IMG/VR virus record: IMGVR_UViG_3300006754_000229
Coordinates: 1 to 21,442 of that record
Direction: 5' to 3' (one strand)
DNA: 21,442 bases
From: a virus
A program made the position numbers and the translations under genes. This document shows positions 1 to 8,986 of this stretch, in pieces (the stretch's first letter is position 1; each line of letters starts with the position of its first letter). The notes beneath the pieces are model-generated. The model was not told where the DNA came from. It was given only the letters and a program-made list of their open reading frames with translations, and ran no database searches.

Positions 1-835
1 CTACTTTTTGTGTTGCTTGTGGGTCTGGTGAAGGGGGTGGTGTTACATCTACAGTAGTTTCTGTACTATCACCATATGTATATTTCTTCAAATTATTGTC
101 CCAATTAGGTGTTTCACCTTTAGAAACCGCTTCAAGATACTCTACTGGTTTTTGAGCATAAACATCTTTCCATACTTCAGCGTTTTCTGTCCATTCTTTT
201 GTTTTTTGTGTGTCTGTTGATAGAGGACTTGGGTCTTCTGCCATAACCATAGAAACTACCGTATAGTTTCCTTTTCCACTTGGTAGTGGTACAGATTTTA
301 ACATAAGAGTTAAATCTCTTCCTTCAGTAACATTAGTTATATCACCACGTTTTTGAAAGATTGGAATAATTTTATCTAATGTCCCGTCACCTTTCCAATT
401 GTGTTTAAATCTCCAAAATTTAACACCGTCTTCTTCATTGTTTCTATCAACTAATTTAACGATATAAAATTTACGTGAACGATATTGTCTCGCTAACTCT
501 TTATCTTTATCATCACCAGTTAATCTTAAAGCCTCTTCTACTTCATTAAGTGGGCTTCTATCACCTGTTGGGGAACCGTCTCCGTTCTTTCCTGGGTCCA
601 TTAATTTTACCCATCTACCATCTACTTGTACTTCGTGAAAAAATACTTCTTTAAATGGTGAACTACCATCTGCTGTAGGTAGGATTCTAATTGTTTTTTC
701 GCCTTCTGTTTGACCTTTAGGAAGAAAAGTTGCAAAATATTTTTTTAATCTTTCTTCATTACTAATAAAGGGTTTATCGGAAGTGCTAGCTTTTTGTGTG
801 TTTTCGTACTGTTTTAATATTGCTTCTAAACTCAT
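1..835 (-). CDS. gp32-like single-stranded DNA-binding protein (3' end off the window)
   Basis: The translation from the ATG at 833-835 runs open for 278 codons to the left edge, so the C-terminus is missing. It resembles T4 gp32, which coats single-stranded DNA during replication, recombination and repair. Seen: an N-terminal basic helix-like stretch, then KTIRILPT (about residues 47-54), SPFKEVFFHEV (59-69), DGRWVKLMDPGK (72-83), RSRKFYIVKLVDRNNEEDG (119-137) and VKFWRFKH (138-145), in the order of the gp32 OB-fold core. The visible part contains no cysteine, so the structural zinc site of T4 gp32 is absent. A Pro/Thr-rich tail begins near residue 262; gp32 proteins usually end in an acidic tail, which would lie outside. 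The leader is A-rich with no Shine-Dalgarno. A terminator at 881-917 separates it from the virion genes, so it probably has separate control. The family call is by pattern only. Confidence 0.72.
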   Translation of the reverse strand, partial: MSLEAILKQYENTQKASTSDKPFISNEERLKKYFATFLPKGQTEGEKTIRILPTADGSSPFKEVFFHEVQVDGRWVKLMDPGKNGDGSPTGDRSPLNEVEEALRLTGDDKDKELARQYRSRKFYIVKLVDRNNEEDGVKFWRFKHNWKGDGTLDKIIPIFQKRGDITNVTEGRDLTLMLKSVPLPSGKGNYTVVSMVMAEDPSPLSTDTQKTKEWTENAEVWKDVYAQKPVEYLEAVSKGETPNWDNNLKKYTYGDSTETTVDVTPPPSPDPQATQKV

Positions 836-880
836 AATATTTTTTTTATTTTTTACTAAATTAATTTACAATAAAATATA

Positions 881-917
881 AAAACAAAAAACGGGTAAGT
901 CAACTGATTACCCGTTT
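881..917 (-). terminator. Rho-independent terminator after the virion gene block
   Basis: Perfect 10-bp stem (889-898 paired with 908-917, AAACGGGTAA/TTACCCGTTT) with a 9-base loop. Read on the minus strand it is followed at once by TTTTTTG and TTTTT. It lies 25 bases past the stop of the acidic protein gene and before the gp32-like start, so it should end the long tail/baseplate transcript. Confidence 0.85.
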
Positions 918-941
918 AAAATAAGTTATTTATAATATATT

Positions 942-1772
942 TTATGCTCTATTTCCTAATACGGAAATATCTTCTTCTTCCTCTTCATCTGGAACCCAAC
1001 TATTTTTTATATCGGTATCATTATATTCATCTACCTCATCTTGTGTTAAAACATACTCATGTTTATTAGGGTGTTTTTTAAGTTCTGCGTTTTTTTCGTC
1101 CCAAAATTCATGTGGTTTTTTTGTAAATGGTCCACTGTCTAAGTATCTGAGTTCTAATTTTTCGGTCGGAGTTTCTGGTTTTAGTTCTGCAAACTTATTT
1201 TCTAAATTATTCATTTGGTCTAAAACCTTATCCATTGAGCCTAACTGAGTTTCTAGAGAATCTAATTTACCCATTAAATCACTTATTCTTTGACTTTGGG
1301 TTGTTATTTCTTGGGAAACTGTGTCAGCTTTTTCCCCTGTTTCCTTTGTCATAGTTACTATGTCTGTCACATCTAACTCCTCAACTTCAGATTCCTCTTC
1401 AGCTCCTTCTACACCTTCTACGTCTCCACCTTCTAAATCAGCTGCAACATCTTCTTCTCCTTCTAAGTCTTCACCACCTTCAACATCCATATCTAGTTCT
1501 TCTTCACCACCTTCGTCACCACCTTCAACATCCATATCTAGTTCTTCTTCATCTCCCCCTTCTAAATCAGCTGGAGCATCTCCTTCTTGTTCACTCATAT
1601 CTCGTTGGCGTTTATTAAACGCTTCTAGTCTGCCTGATTGACCTTGGGTGTTCACAAATCCGGAGCCTACGCTACTTAAACTTCCTTGTGATGTTTCTTC
1701 TAACATTTCCACATAGTCAGTAATTTTAGAATAACGTTTTAACTCCTCACTTATTTGGTTTTCTATATTCAT
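942..1772 (-). CDS. Acidic low-complexity phage protein with coiled coil, function unknown
   Basis: A 276-residue protein I cannot assign. Three parts are visible. The N-terminus (1-60) is ordinary and soluble. Residues about 60-135 are extremely acidic and Gly-rich, built from repeats such as EEELDMDVEGG and DLEGGD. Residues about 138-198 look like a coiled coil (heptad-spaced L/I/M in ISDLMGKLDSLETQLGSM). A charged C-terminal region contains FWDEKNAELKKHP and a run of five to six acidic residues. There is no signal peptide or membrane segment. The start ATG (1770-1772) is one base after the stop of the 67-residue gene, so the two are translationally coupled. Its place at the end of the tail/baseplate transcript, just before the terminator, suggests a virion or virion-assembly protein. 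A scaffold-like or DNA-mimic role is conceivable but unsupported. Confidence 0.8.
   Translation of the reverse strand: MNIENQISEELKRYSKITDYVEMLEETSQGSLSSVGSGFVNTQGQSGRLEAFNKRQRDMSEQEGDAPADLEGGDEEELDMDVEGGDEGGEEELDMDVEGGEDLEGEEDVAADLEGGDVEGVEGAEEESEVEELDVTDIVTMTKETGEKADTVSQEITTQSQRISDLMGKLDSLETQLGSMDKVLDQMNNLENKFAELKPETPTEKLELRYLDSGPFTKKPHEFWDEKNAELKKHPNKHEYVLTQDEVDEYNDTDIKNSWVPDEEEEEDISVLGNRA
1471..1551. repeat. Two perfect 36-bp direct repeats inside the acidic protein gene
   Basis: Positions 1471-1506 and 1516-1551 are identical over 36 bases, with a 45-base period (15 codons), so the frame is kept. They encode the duplicated EEELDMDVEGG segment. A related, less exact pair (TTCTAAATCAGCTG near 1429 and 1559) flanks them. 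Exact DNA identity, not only protein similarity, points to a recent in-frame duplication. Confidence 0.9.
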
Positions 1773-1773
1773 T

Positions 1774-1977
1774 TTAATCCATTAATAAGGTTCTACCGTC
1801 TTCGGTTACCATTTTCTTATTTACTCTTTCTATCAAACCGTCTTTAGTTTTGATAGTATAACATTCTCCAGTTTTTAAATCACACACTTCTTCATATCCC
1901 TCTTCTTCAACTGTAGGTGCTTTTTTCTCTGGTTGGTTTCCTAGGTACTTGTCTAATTTACTTTTTAAGTTTTCCAT
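1774..1977 (-). CDS. Small hypothetical protein (67 residues)
   Basis: Not recognised. It is a short charged protein with N-terminal ENLKSKLDKYLG, then an acidic linker (VEEEGYEEV), then CDLKTGECYTIKTKDGLIER, where two cysteines are six residues apart, and an ending VTEDGRTLLMD. The repeated Thr/Lys/Gly turns suggest a small beta-hairpin domain. It has no membrane segment. The ATG is preceded by an AT-rich leader that carries a TATTTATA element (1990-1997) and no Shine-Dalgarno. It ends one base before the next ATG, so it is an operon partner of the acidic protein. A small virion-associated or assembly protein is possible from its position, but nothing in the sequence proves a role. Confidence 0.7.
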   Translation of the reverse strand: MENLKSKLDKYLGNQPEKKAPTVEEEGYEEVCDLKTGECYTIKTKDGLIERVNKKMVTEDGRTLLMD

Positions 1978-1989
1978 AGTGTTTTTTAT

Positions 1990-1997
1990 TATAAATA
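1990..1997 (-). promoter_or_regulatory. TATTTATA element upstream of the 67-residue gene
   Basis: The minus strand reads ATATTTATAATA, ending 12 bases before the ATG at 1977. The same octamer is found at a similar distance before three other starts in this window (16152, 20262, 20299), so it may be a phage promoter element. It is in a 50-base gap after the giant hub gene. Confidence 0.4.
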
Positions 1998-2027
1998 TCT
2001 TATAGTGTAAGAAAGTTAAGTATATTT

Positions 2028-5000
2028 CTAGTTACTATCAACATATTCCCCTACCCCATCGAAATTTCTTGTTCCTTCATATGGACTAGCATTAACAGCG
2101 GGAGCAATCATATGTAAAAAAGTTGATGGTTTTAAACTATAATACATTGTTGATGAAACATCTTCCCAACTGTCTCCGTCAGTATCAACATCAAATTCTA
2201 TCTTATTTATCATGGTACCTAGTTTACTTCTCAAATTTCTTCCTAGTGTTCCCGCTAATGCATTTTTCATTTGGAAACATGGACATCTTTTATTACTGAA
2301 CTGATTATGACCGTAGAATATACGAGCAAACTGTTCTGCGGTTACTTTAGCGGGTGCACTTGCTATAGGTCCTAAGTTAATAGGGGTAATAGACCCTCCC
2401 ACCCATAGTGTGGTCGCTTCCGTAGTATTAGCAGTTCTTCTTAATTGTAAAAGTCCGTATTGAAAGGCAATATATAACATTAAGTCTTCTAAGGAGTCTT
2501 TTTGAGGGTGAGTAGCGTAGTCTCCACCACTTGAATCGTAAGTTCCCATTTTTGAACAATTGGCTATCAGAGCTATCCCTATACTATAGGCGTTTGCTCC
2601 ACGAGTATGTGCTCCTTGATACTTTGTTGGTCTAGCTTTTAAAATTGTTCCATTACCCGGACTACCACCTGTTCCTCTAGATATTAAATAATGGTACCCA
2701 ATACCAGAAAAATCTCTATTCTTATGTTGTTTGTCTATAGTTTCAACTGGTTTATTCCCATAATCGGTACCAGCTGTAACGTGTACAATAATAGATTTAA
2801 CATCCGATGGTCCACTAAACCGTGGTGCTTTTGCATTACCATCTGTATTTTGTTCCGTACCTTCAGGATGAAATCCTCCTTCTCTCTCTTGTTTATTATC
2901 TGTTTTTTGTTTAACTCTTACCTTCTTTACAAATGATTTTGCTAATTTAGCCACAAAATTCTCCACGTTTGGTAATCGGTGGAATGGTACCCTTACACCT
3001 GTAAATGTGGTAGTCATGGTATTTGGTTGTATCGAATGTTCAACTGTCATAATTAGGTATGGTCCCGTGAACATAGGTACATTTCTTAATGAAAAATACA
3101 TTGTGGGTTGGATACATACATTACCCATTGCGCTAACTTTACAAGTATAAGAACGAGTTCTGTATACATTAAATAAACTTAGTCCTTGGGTCGCGATAGT
3201 TTTATCATTTGCTGATTGTGCTAATTGTTCTTCAACCACAAAACTTTCCGCTGTTGGTTTGGTATCAGAAGTGTCTAAATTTACTCCTTTAAATATATTT
3301 TGATTATCTATACCGAAGTCTACCGCAAAAGACATTACTTTGTTACACCTCTTGGGGTCTGCACAATTAGAAAAAAGAGGGTTGTCTGCGGTTCTTCCCA
3401 TTAAAAATGAATCACTGTTATATCGATTTATGGGGTTTTTAACATCAGGTAATGAAGATGTTTCTCCTACATATTGACACACAAATTTAGGTGAAGACTC
3501 CAAATAATCTACTTCTAAATGGGTTCCAAATAAAGAATTAGCTTCGTCGGTGGTGTTGTATTTTGAGTATTCTTTACCGTCACTGGTTACCCCATAAAAA
3601 TTAATATACGACGGTAGGGGTAAAAAATTAAAATTCTGATTATCTAAAATAGAACCTATAAGACCTAATAAATTTAAACTTCCATTTGCTGGATTTGTTA
3701 ATGATTTAAAGGCGTCTAACCCTAGAATAGCGGTGTCCCCGATGTCCCTATTAGCTATATCTAAAAATAAAAAATCTTCAAATATAAGTTTTCTCTCTAT
3801 TTCTTCTCCAGAAATCCATTTATCATTTATTACTCTAAATGTATTGTATAAATCTAATTTTAACTCATCGCTTTGTATTGCACTTTCATCCTTAAAATCA
3901 TCTATAAGTCCTTCGTTTGGTATCTCGGGTAAATCTTGTTTTAAATTAAAGAATAGTTGATTTAGGTGTTGGTATTGTCCGTCATCTAACTTTTCCACTA
4001 TCTCATTTTTTATCTTCTGAATAAATTCACTATTAAAATTTGCGGGAGCTGCTACCGGAGTAAGGGCAGAAGCGACGGTGGTAAAATTAAGACTATTTGT
4101 GGTGGAACCATTTTTTATTCTTTCAGTAACATATATTTTAATAATTTTTCTAAGTAATTTAATATTCTCTGAAGTGAAATCAATATTCATTTCTCTAAAA
4201 AAGTCAGTTATCTCCGACCCATAATCACTGTACACTAAACTTAGATGTGAAGAATCTCCGATTTGTCCTATGTGTAATTGTAAGTCTTTCCATTCTTGTG
4301 GATGATTGAGTTGGGAGGTGGCAAATGGCACTTCTGGAGGTAAATTACCTTTATATTCTCCCCAATCATAATATTTCTGGTCTCCTACAAAAGTCCTTAA
4401 AGCTTTTATATTAATATCTTTTGGGTTATAGAAATTAAATGCGACGGTATCTGCCATAAACAACCCTAAAATTCTATTACTTTTATTAAGTTGTGTTTTT
4501 GCTAAATTATACCCAAATTCTGTAGCCGTATCTGCCGGTGTCACACTATCTTGACTTACTGTCATCATATTTCTTATAACCGATTGTAGAGTTTTTAAGT
4601 CGGTCTCACCTATTTTATTTCCCCACACATCTGTGGAGTCCTGTGAGTCAGTAGTTGCACTAAAAGCGTTTAAAGCGGGGTTAAAATCAACATCTTTCTG
4701 AGAAAAATTAAGAAAATATTCTTCAAATGTGTCTAATATTTCTGGTGAAAACACGTCAAATATCTCATCTATACTACTATAATCACCTAAAGAAGAAATA
4801 TGAAAAGCTCTTTGTTCTTTTTGTAGGTTATTAATTTTCTTACAATATTCGTTATATGAAGGTTTACTTGTTGGTGTATGTTCAAAATATCCATAATTAG
4901 ACATCCCCCAACAAAACCTCACATTACCATTATGTGTTGTAGGATTATTTGTTAAGTTAAATGGGTCTACTTCAAAACTGAGTTGTTCTTTTTTAATAGC

Positions 5001-8000
5001 ACCTCCCGGATATAAAATATATTGGGGTGTATATCCACTCGTAAAGACATCTCTACTGGTGTCATAATAAGTGTACCAAAACTGACAATTAACATCTCCT
5101 TGTGTTGGACTCTGTGCTGGGGATATATCTAAGTCTGTTGAGTGTTTGACATTTAGGGCACCAATGTTTATAAAATTATTTACCTCTATACTAGATAACG
5201 GCACACCTGTTACAGGTACTGAATTATAAAGTAGGTCTCCTGTAACAAAATAATGCATTAAATTATTTAATTCAGGATAGAACCCTACATTTATCTTTCT
5301 AAAATTACCCCCTATATTCCAATCCCCAGAAAATAGTATTTGGGTATTATTTTCACCAATATTCAATGAATATTGATTTATTAATCCTGAAGTATCGTTA
5401 AAATACTTGTTGGCGTCGAAATCCTTCCATACTGAATCTAGAATGTCTATCCCGTTCTCTATAAAATTCTTATATCTATGCCATATACTTCCATATTTTA
5501 AAATCCATGCGTACGGTAGGGGGTGTACTGCTGAAAGTTGGTTAAGGGTTGTAAAAACATAGTCACCAAATTCTGGCATTTGACCGCCCTCTTTTAATTG
5601 TTTAATTGTTAATTCTTTTAAACTTGCTAAAGGTAATGAATTTAAAAATAAATAAGAGGCACTAATGTATGGGTTAGGTGCACCGGTTAATTCGTTCATC
5701 ACACCTTCAATCATCGCGTTAGTAAAATAAGGTGTGTTTAGCATTGATGTTAATTGTTTGTCAAATGTCTTACCATTAATATATATTTCACTATAATCCA
5801 CCGCTCCTTCAGTTAAAAATAACCCATTATTAATAGATGTATTTTCTGGTGTTACAGGAGTATAGTAAGGTGTTTTTTCTCTTGTATTAATATCTTCAAA
5901 AAATAATTTCCAACTGAGTGATGTATTTAAAATATTAATTGTTCTTTTTTCCAGAATAGTAGAGTAGTCGTTAATCATGGTTGGTGTTGTCCACCATGCA
6001 TCACAAAAGAAGTGTGGTGGGGTTATACATATACTATCTTCTACTCCTTCAGCTGCACTTAATAAAGAAGTATAAGATTTAACATCACTACCATAAACCA
6101 AGGAATTACTTAATTTATTAAGTTCTTGTTTAGAAGGTAAATTGTGACCGTTAGCTAAGTTCATTTTTGTCCATGGACCATAAATGTATTCTCCTGTACT
6201 CCCATCTATGTCTTCTCCTTGTGTAAAATCAAAATCCACTAATGGGTAGGTGTCTAAGATGTTATCTTCTGCTGATTGGGTGAGTATAGATTCATTCATA
6301 GTCTCAATCTGATTCTGAATATCTATATCTCTTGACTGATATTGTGCTCCTACTAAAAGGGTGTATGGATAGATTTTAAATCTAGCATTATTAATTTTTT
6401 CTCTAATATATGGAGTAACATATTCGTCTCTTACAAGTAGCTGATAATCAGTAAGAGGAGCTATAGCTTTCAAATACTCCAGAAAACTATTATAACTCCA
6501 TGTTTGGTTTTTCAACAATTCTTGTAAATCAAAGAATCCGTTTGTTTTTTCCTGTATAGTAACTGATTCAAATTTTGATATATTTTTTAATAGTAAATCC
6601 GAAGTGTTTTTATTATATCTAAATTGTATTCCTGAAAAGAAACCGTGTATTGTGGACCTATCCCACACTTCATAACTAAAATCTACTTCACTTACTTTTA
6701 AATAACTTTGGGTTTCAAATACATCAAAAGATGTTGTGGGTACCCAATTCTCACCTAGTGTTGACACTCCGAAGTTAAATTGGTTTTGTCCAGTATCTTT
6801 AATAGTAGAAGCTTTAAGAAATTCTTCTACAAACTCTACTTCGGGCCACGACTCACTTTTATATGCTTTTGTACTAGATATAACTTTAATGGCTCCTGGA
6901 TATGTGGTAACAAAAGACGTTCCACCATCTTCATTTTCTTCTCTAACATAATAATGAGGCCACGGATAAATAAAATTATCTTCTGGTAATTCTGAGCTGG
7001 TAGACGCTTTACCGTTTCCTTTAACAGCGTTTAATCTATCAGGGTTATTTCTCTGATTCATTGCGTCTAAATGAACATCGTTCATAAGTCTCAAGAAAGT
7101 ATCTGCATTTGCGATAACTATACCAAATAAGTTTCTAACTGTAGGTCTAAACCCTAATCCTTGTTCACTTTCTATAACTTCGTTAACAACATCGGTTAGA
7201 TTTTTCTCTACAATCTGTCTTTTTTCGTTAAATTTAGTAAAAATATTGTTAATTTTAGTCTCAAATGAAGAAGGGACACCTTCAAACATAAACCACTCCA
7301 ACCCATTATTTTCTCTACCTTCTGGTGGTAAAACAGTGAAGTTTTGGTAACCGATGTCTACTGGAATAGAGTGTGTCCCACTTTTTCCGAATGTTGGGTT
7401 TTCTAATAGTGCCGCATTATGTTCACTAATCTCCTTTTTTAATTTATCCCTACCTGATTCTCTTTTTGGTAGGTCGTCTTGGTATGTTTTTTTCCAACTA
7501 TAATAAGTTAAATCCTTAATTTCATCATAATATTCATTAAGTCCACCGACATCCATATAGGTTCGTCTCCATCCACCACTATCCATTACTTTTGCTAGAT
7601 ACGAATCTAGAACCTTTTCATACTTATCGATATCATCTAACGCTTTTAAATTTTGTTTCTTTAATTCTTTTTCTATAGCTTCCTCTAAAGTTTTAGCTTT
7701 AGTTGCTAATTGCCTTAATGTTAAATGTGGTACATTAGGACCTAATAAATTATTTCTTTTATAGGTTACAAAAACTTCATTAAGTGTTTGATATCCTTTG
7801 GTGGTGGTGAATGTGTCTACATCATCATTCTCTACATTAGTTACCCCATAACTTCTGGCGTACATATAAGGAGCGTTAAGTAATTGTGACACATTTATAT
7901 CTGCGAGTAAGGCCGCTATTCTACCTATAAAATCACAAGTAACCGTATAATTACCGGTTTCGGGGTCAAAATTAGCGTTAAATTTTCTTAACATTAGTTG

Positions 8001-8612
8001 GTATTGGACCGCTTTTCCGTAATAACCTTTTAATGTTAAAAGAAATAATGGATATGGAAGATTAAAAAATACTGCATAAGCAGAATTATTTCCCATTTCA
8101 AATAAAGTTTTTCCTCTAACATCGATAAAGGTCATGCTTACTTGTGGAACATATGAACGGTCATAAGTTACACTAATGTTGGATATACCAAAAGATTCGT
8201 TATCTAATCTATTCTTTATGCTCTCAGTTTTATTCTCCGTATTACCCATAAAAGGGTCTTTCTTTGTGATGAATACCTTCTGATTATATGGTCCGTCTTG
8301 GTTGGACCCACCTGTTTCGGTGTCAGTCCAATCACTAGTCATATAGTCTTTTCCTCCTGGTTTTAAAAAGTTAATTTTACCTTCAAAAACATCAACTAAT
8401 GATTCGGTTTCCATTCCAGAACCAGTAATAACTTTACTTCTAGGCACTACTCTTGCCTGTAAATTAGCGTATATAGTTAAATTTTCTTGGCTTACAAGTC
8501 TGTCTTGCGGTTTACCGTTAACATCCACAACTTTGTTTGGGTCGAGAAGAACTACATTGTTTTCTGCTAGTTCGACAAGTAAGTTATCGTTATTATAAAT
8601 TTCATTCGCCAT
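2028..8612 (-). CDS. Giant baseplate hub-like protein with C-terminal N-acetylmuramoyl-L-alanine amidase
   Basis: A 2194-residue structural protein. Residues about 140-250 hold a conserved tail module (NLPYPLFLLTLKGYYGKAV, then FNANFDPETGNYTVTCDFIG). Residues about 1819-1880 (TRSYTCKVSAMGNVCIQP, FTGPYLIMTVEHSI, TTTFTGVRVP) look like the closing barrel of gp27/gpD-type hub proteins. After a charged linker (about 1890-1935) comes an Amidase_2/PGRP-type domain (about 1935-2120): IIVHVTAG, GIGYHYLI, GAHTRGANAYSIGIAL and GHNQFSNKRCPCF. The likely zinc ligands are H1944, H2102 and C2110; H and C are eight apart, as in T7 lysozyme (H122/C130). The domain should cut the bond between MurNAc and L-alanine in peptidoglycan during tail penetration. 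Most of residues 250-1800 I do not recognise. It lies just downstream of the LysM/gp53-like gene, as hub genes usually do. The amidase call is firm; the hub call is inference. Confidence 0.85.
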   Translation of the reverse strand: MANEIYNNDNLLVELAENNVVLLDPNKVVDVNGKPQDRLVSQENLTIYANLQARVVPRSKVITGSGMETESLVDVFEGKINFLKPGGKDYMTSDWTDTETGGSNQDGPYNQKVFITKKDPFMGNTENKTESIKNRLDNESFGISNISVTYDRSYVPQVSMTFIDVRGKTLFEMGNNSAYAVFFNLPYPLFLLTLKGYYGKAVQYQLMLRKFNANFDPETGNYTVTCDFIGRIAALLADINVSQLLNAPYMYARSYGVTNVENDDVDTFTTTKGYQTLNEVFVTYKRNNLLGPNVPHLTLRQLATKAKTLEEAIEKELKKQNLKALDDIDKYEKVLDSYLAKVMDSGGWRRTYMDVGGLNEYYDEIKDLTYYSWKKTYQDDLPKRESGRDKLKKEISEHNAALLENPTFGKSGTHSIPVDIGYQNFTVLPPEGRENNGLEWFMFEGVPSSFETKINNIFTKFNEKRQIVEKNLTDVVNEVIESEQGLGFRPTVRNLFGIVIANADTFLRLMNDVHLDAMNQRNNPDRLNAVKGNGKASTSSELPEDNFIYPWPHYYVREENEDGGTSFVTTYPGAIKVISSTKAYKSESWPEVEFVEEFLKASTIKDTGQNQFNFGVSTLGENWVPTTSFDVFETQSYLKVSEVDFSYEVWDRSTIHGFFSGIQFRYNKNTSDLLLKNISKFESVTIQEKTNGFFDLQELLKNQTWSYNSFLEYLKAIAPLTDYQLLVRDEYVTPYIREKINNARFKIYPYTLLVGAQYQSRDIDIQNQIETMNESILTQSAEDNILDTYPLVDFDFTQGEDIDGSTGEYIYGPWTKMNLANGHNLPSKQELNKLSNSLVYGSDVKSYTSLLSAAEGVEDSICITPPHFFCDAWWTTPTMINDYSTILEKRTINILNTSLSWKLFFEDINTREKTPYYTPVTPENTSINNGLFLTEGAVDYSEIYINGKTFDKQLTSMLNTPYFTNAMIEGVMNELTGAPNPYISASYLFLNSLPLASLKELTIKQLKEGGQMPEFGDYVFTTLNQLSAVHPLPYAWILKYGSIWHRYKNFIENGIDILDSVWKDFDANKYFNDTSGLINQYSLNIGENNTQILFSGDWNIGGNFRKINVGFYPELNNLMHYFVTGDLLYNSVPVTGVPLSSIEVNNFINIGALNVKHSTDLDISPAQSPTQGDVNCQFWYTYYDTSRDVFTSGYTPQYILYPGGAIKKEQLSFEVDPFNLTNNPTTHNGNVRFCWGMSNYGYFEHTPTSKPSYNEYCKKINNLQKEQRAFHISSLGDYSSIDEIFDVFSPEILDTFEEYFLNFSQKDVDFNPALNAFSATTDSQDSTDVWGNKIGETDLKTLQSVIRNMMTVSQDSVTPADTATEFGYNLAKTQLNKSNRILGLFMADTVAFNFYNPKDINIKALRTFVGDQKYYDWGEYKGNLPPEVPFATSQLNHPQEWKDLQLHIGQIGDSSHLSLVYSDYGSEITDFFREMNIDFTSENIKLLRKIIKIYVTERIKNGSTTNSLNFTTVASALTPVAAPANFNSEFIQKIKNEIVEKLDDGQYQHLNQLFFNLKQDLPEIPNEGLIDDFKDESAIQSDELKLDLYNTFRVINDKWISGEEIERKLIFEDFLFLDIANRDIGDTAILGLDAFKSLTNPANGSLNLLGLIGSILDNQNFNFLPLPSYINFYGVTSDGKEYSKYNTTDEANSLFGTHLEVDYLESSPKFVCQYVGETSSLPDVKNPINRYNSDSFLMGRTADNPLFSNCADPKRCNKVMSFAVDFGIDNQNIFKGVNLDTSDTKPTAESFVVEEQLAQSANDKTIATQGLSLFNVYRTRSYTCKVSAMGNVCIQPTMYFSLRNVPMFTGPYLIMTVEHSIQPNTMTTTFTGVRVPFHRLPNVENFVAKLAKSFVKKVRVKQKTDNKQEREGGFHPEGTEQNTDGNAKAPRFSGPSDVKSIIVHVTAGTDYGNKPVETIDKQHKNRDFSGIGYHYLISRGTGGSPGNGTILKARPTKYQGAHTRGANAYSIGIALIANCSKMGTYDSSGGDYATHPQKDSLEDLMLYIAFQYGLLQLRRTANTTEATTLWVGGSITPINLGPIASAPAKVTAEQFARIFYGHNQFSNKRCPCFQMKNALAGTLGRNLRSKLGTMINKIEFDVDTDGDSWEDVSSTMYYSLKPSTFLHMIAPAVNASPYEGTRNFDGVGEYVDSN

Positions 8613-8621
8613 GTTAGTTTA

Positions 8622-8984
8622 CTAATATGAAGTGGTTCCATTAGGGTCCTTTAAGTCCTCATCTGATTTACCATAATAAAAATAGTAGTCATCAACTGAT
8701 TGTTTATATTGTTGTAATGAAGCTACTAAAGGATATGGAACAGTCAATACTCTTCCATCATTTATGTCCCATTCTAAGCCACCAACATCTGGATTCGCTT
8801 GTAATATTAACCAACCAAAATAAGGTGTGCCATAATATTCTTGACTAATTTTATCTAATCTAGATTGCCCTACTTTATATATAACTTTCTTGTCTGATGG
8901 TTTTGACTTTATCCTTATAAATGGTACTGGTTTATTTTTTCCATTTATAATAAATTGTTTGTATCTATCGTAGTAATCTGCCAT
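8622..8984 (-). CDS. Baseplate wedge gp53-like / LysM-type tail protein
   Basis: A 120-residue protein. Residues about 33-86 read KVIYKVGQSRLDKISQEYYG, then PYFGWLILQANP, then DGRVLTVPYPL. This is the LysM-like pattern found in T4 gp53-type wedge proteins and in gpX-like tail proteins, which join the tape-measure end or hub to the baseplate wedges. It sits between the 1689-residue baseplate protein (gap of two bases, TAA-AA-ATG) and the hub-like protein (gap of nine bases), as in many contractile-tail phages, so all three are probably co-translated. The C-terminus (about 90-120) is Tyr/Asp-rich and variable. It has no signal peptide. A true peptidoglycan-binding LysM role is less likely than a structural one, because in phage baseplates this fold usually works as an adaptor. 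Confidence 0.68.
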   Translation of the reverse strand: MADYYDRYKQFIINGKNKPVPFIRIKSKPSDKKVIYKVGQSRLDKISQEYYGTPYFGWLILQANPDVGGLEWDINDGRVLTVPYPLVASLQQYKQSVDDYYFYYGKSDEDLKDPNGTTSY

Positions 8985-8986
8985 TT

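Noticed and set aside
927-934. T4 late-promoter-like TATAAATA in the correct direction for the gp32-like gene
   Set aside because: The strong terminator at 881-917 lies between it and the gene, so it would not serve that gene; it is an AT-rich chance match.
1471-1551. Tandem repeats as a possible CRISPR array
   Set aside because: Only two copies, a spacer of nine bases, and an open reading frame through both. It is a coding duplication.
1321-1641. Plus-strand ORF rich in Ser/Pro/Thr
   Set aside because: It is the reverse reading of the Asp/Glu/Gly repeats of the acidic protein; low complexity explains the open frame.
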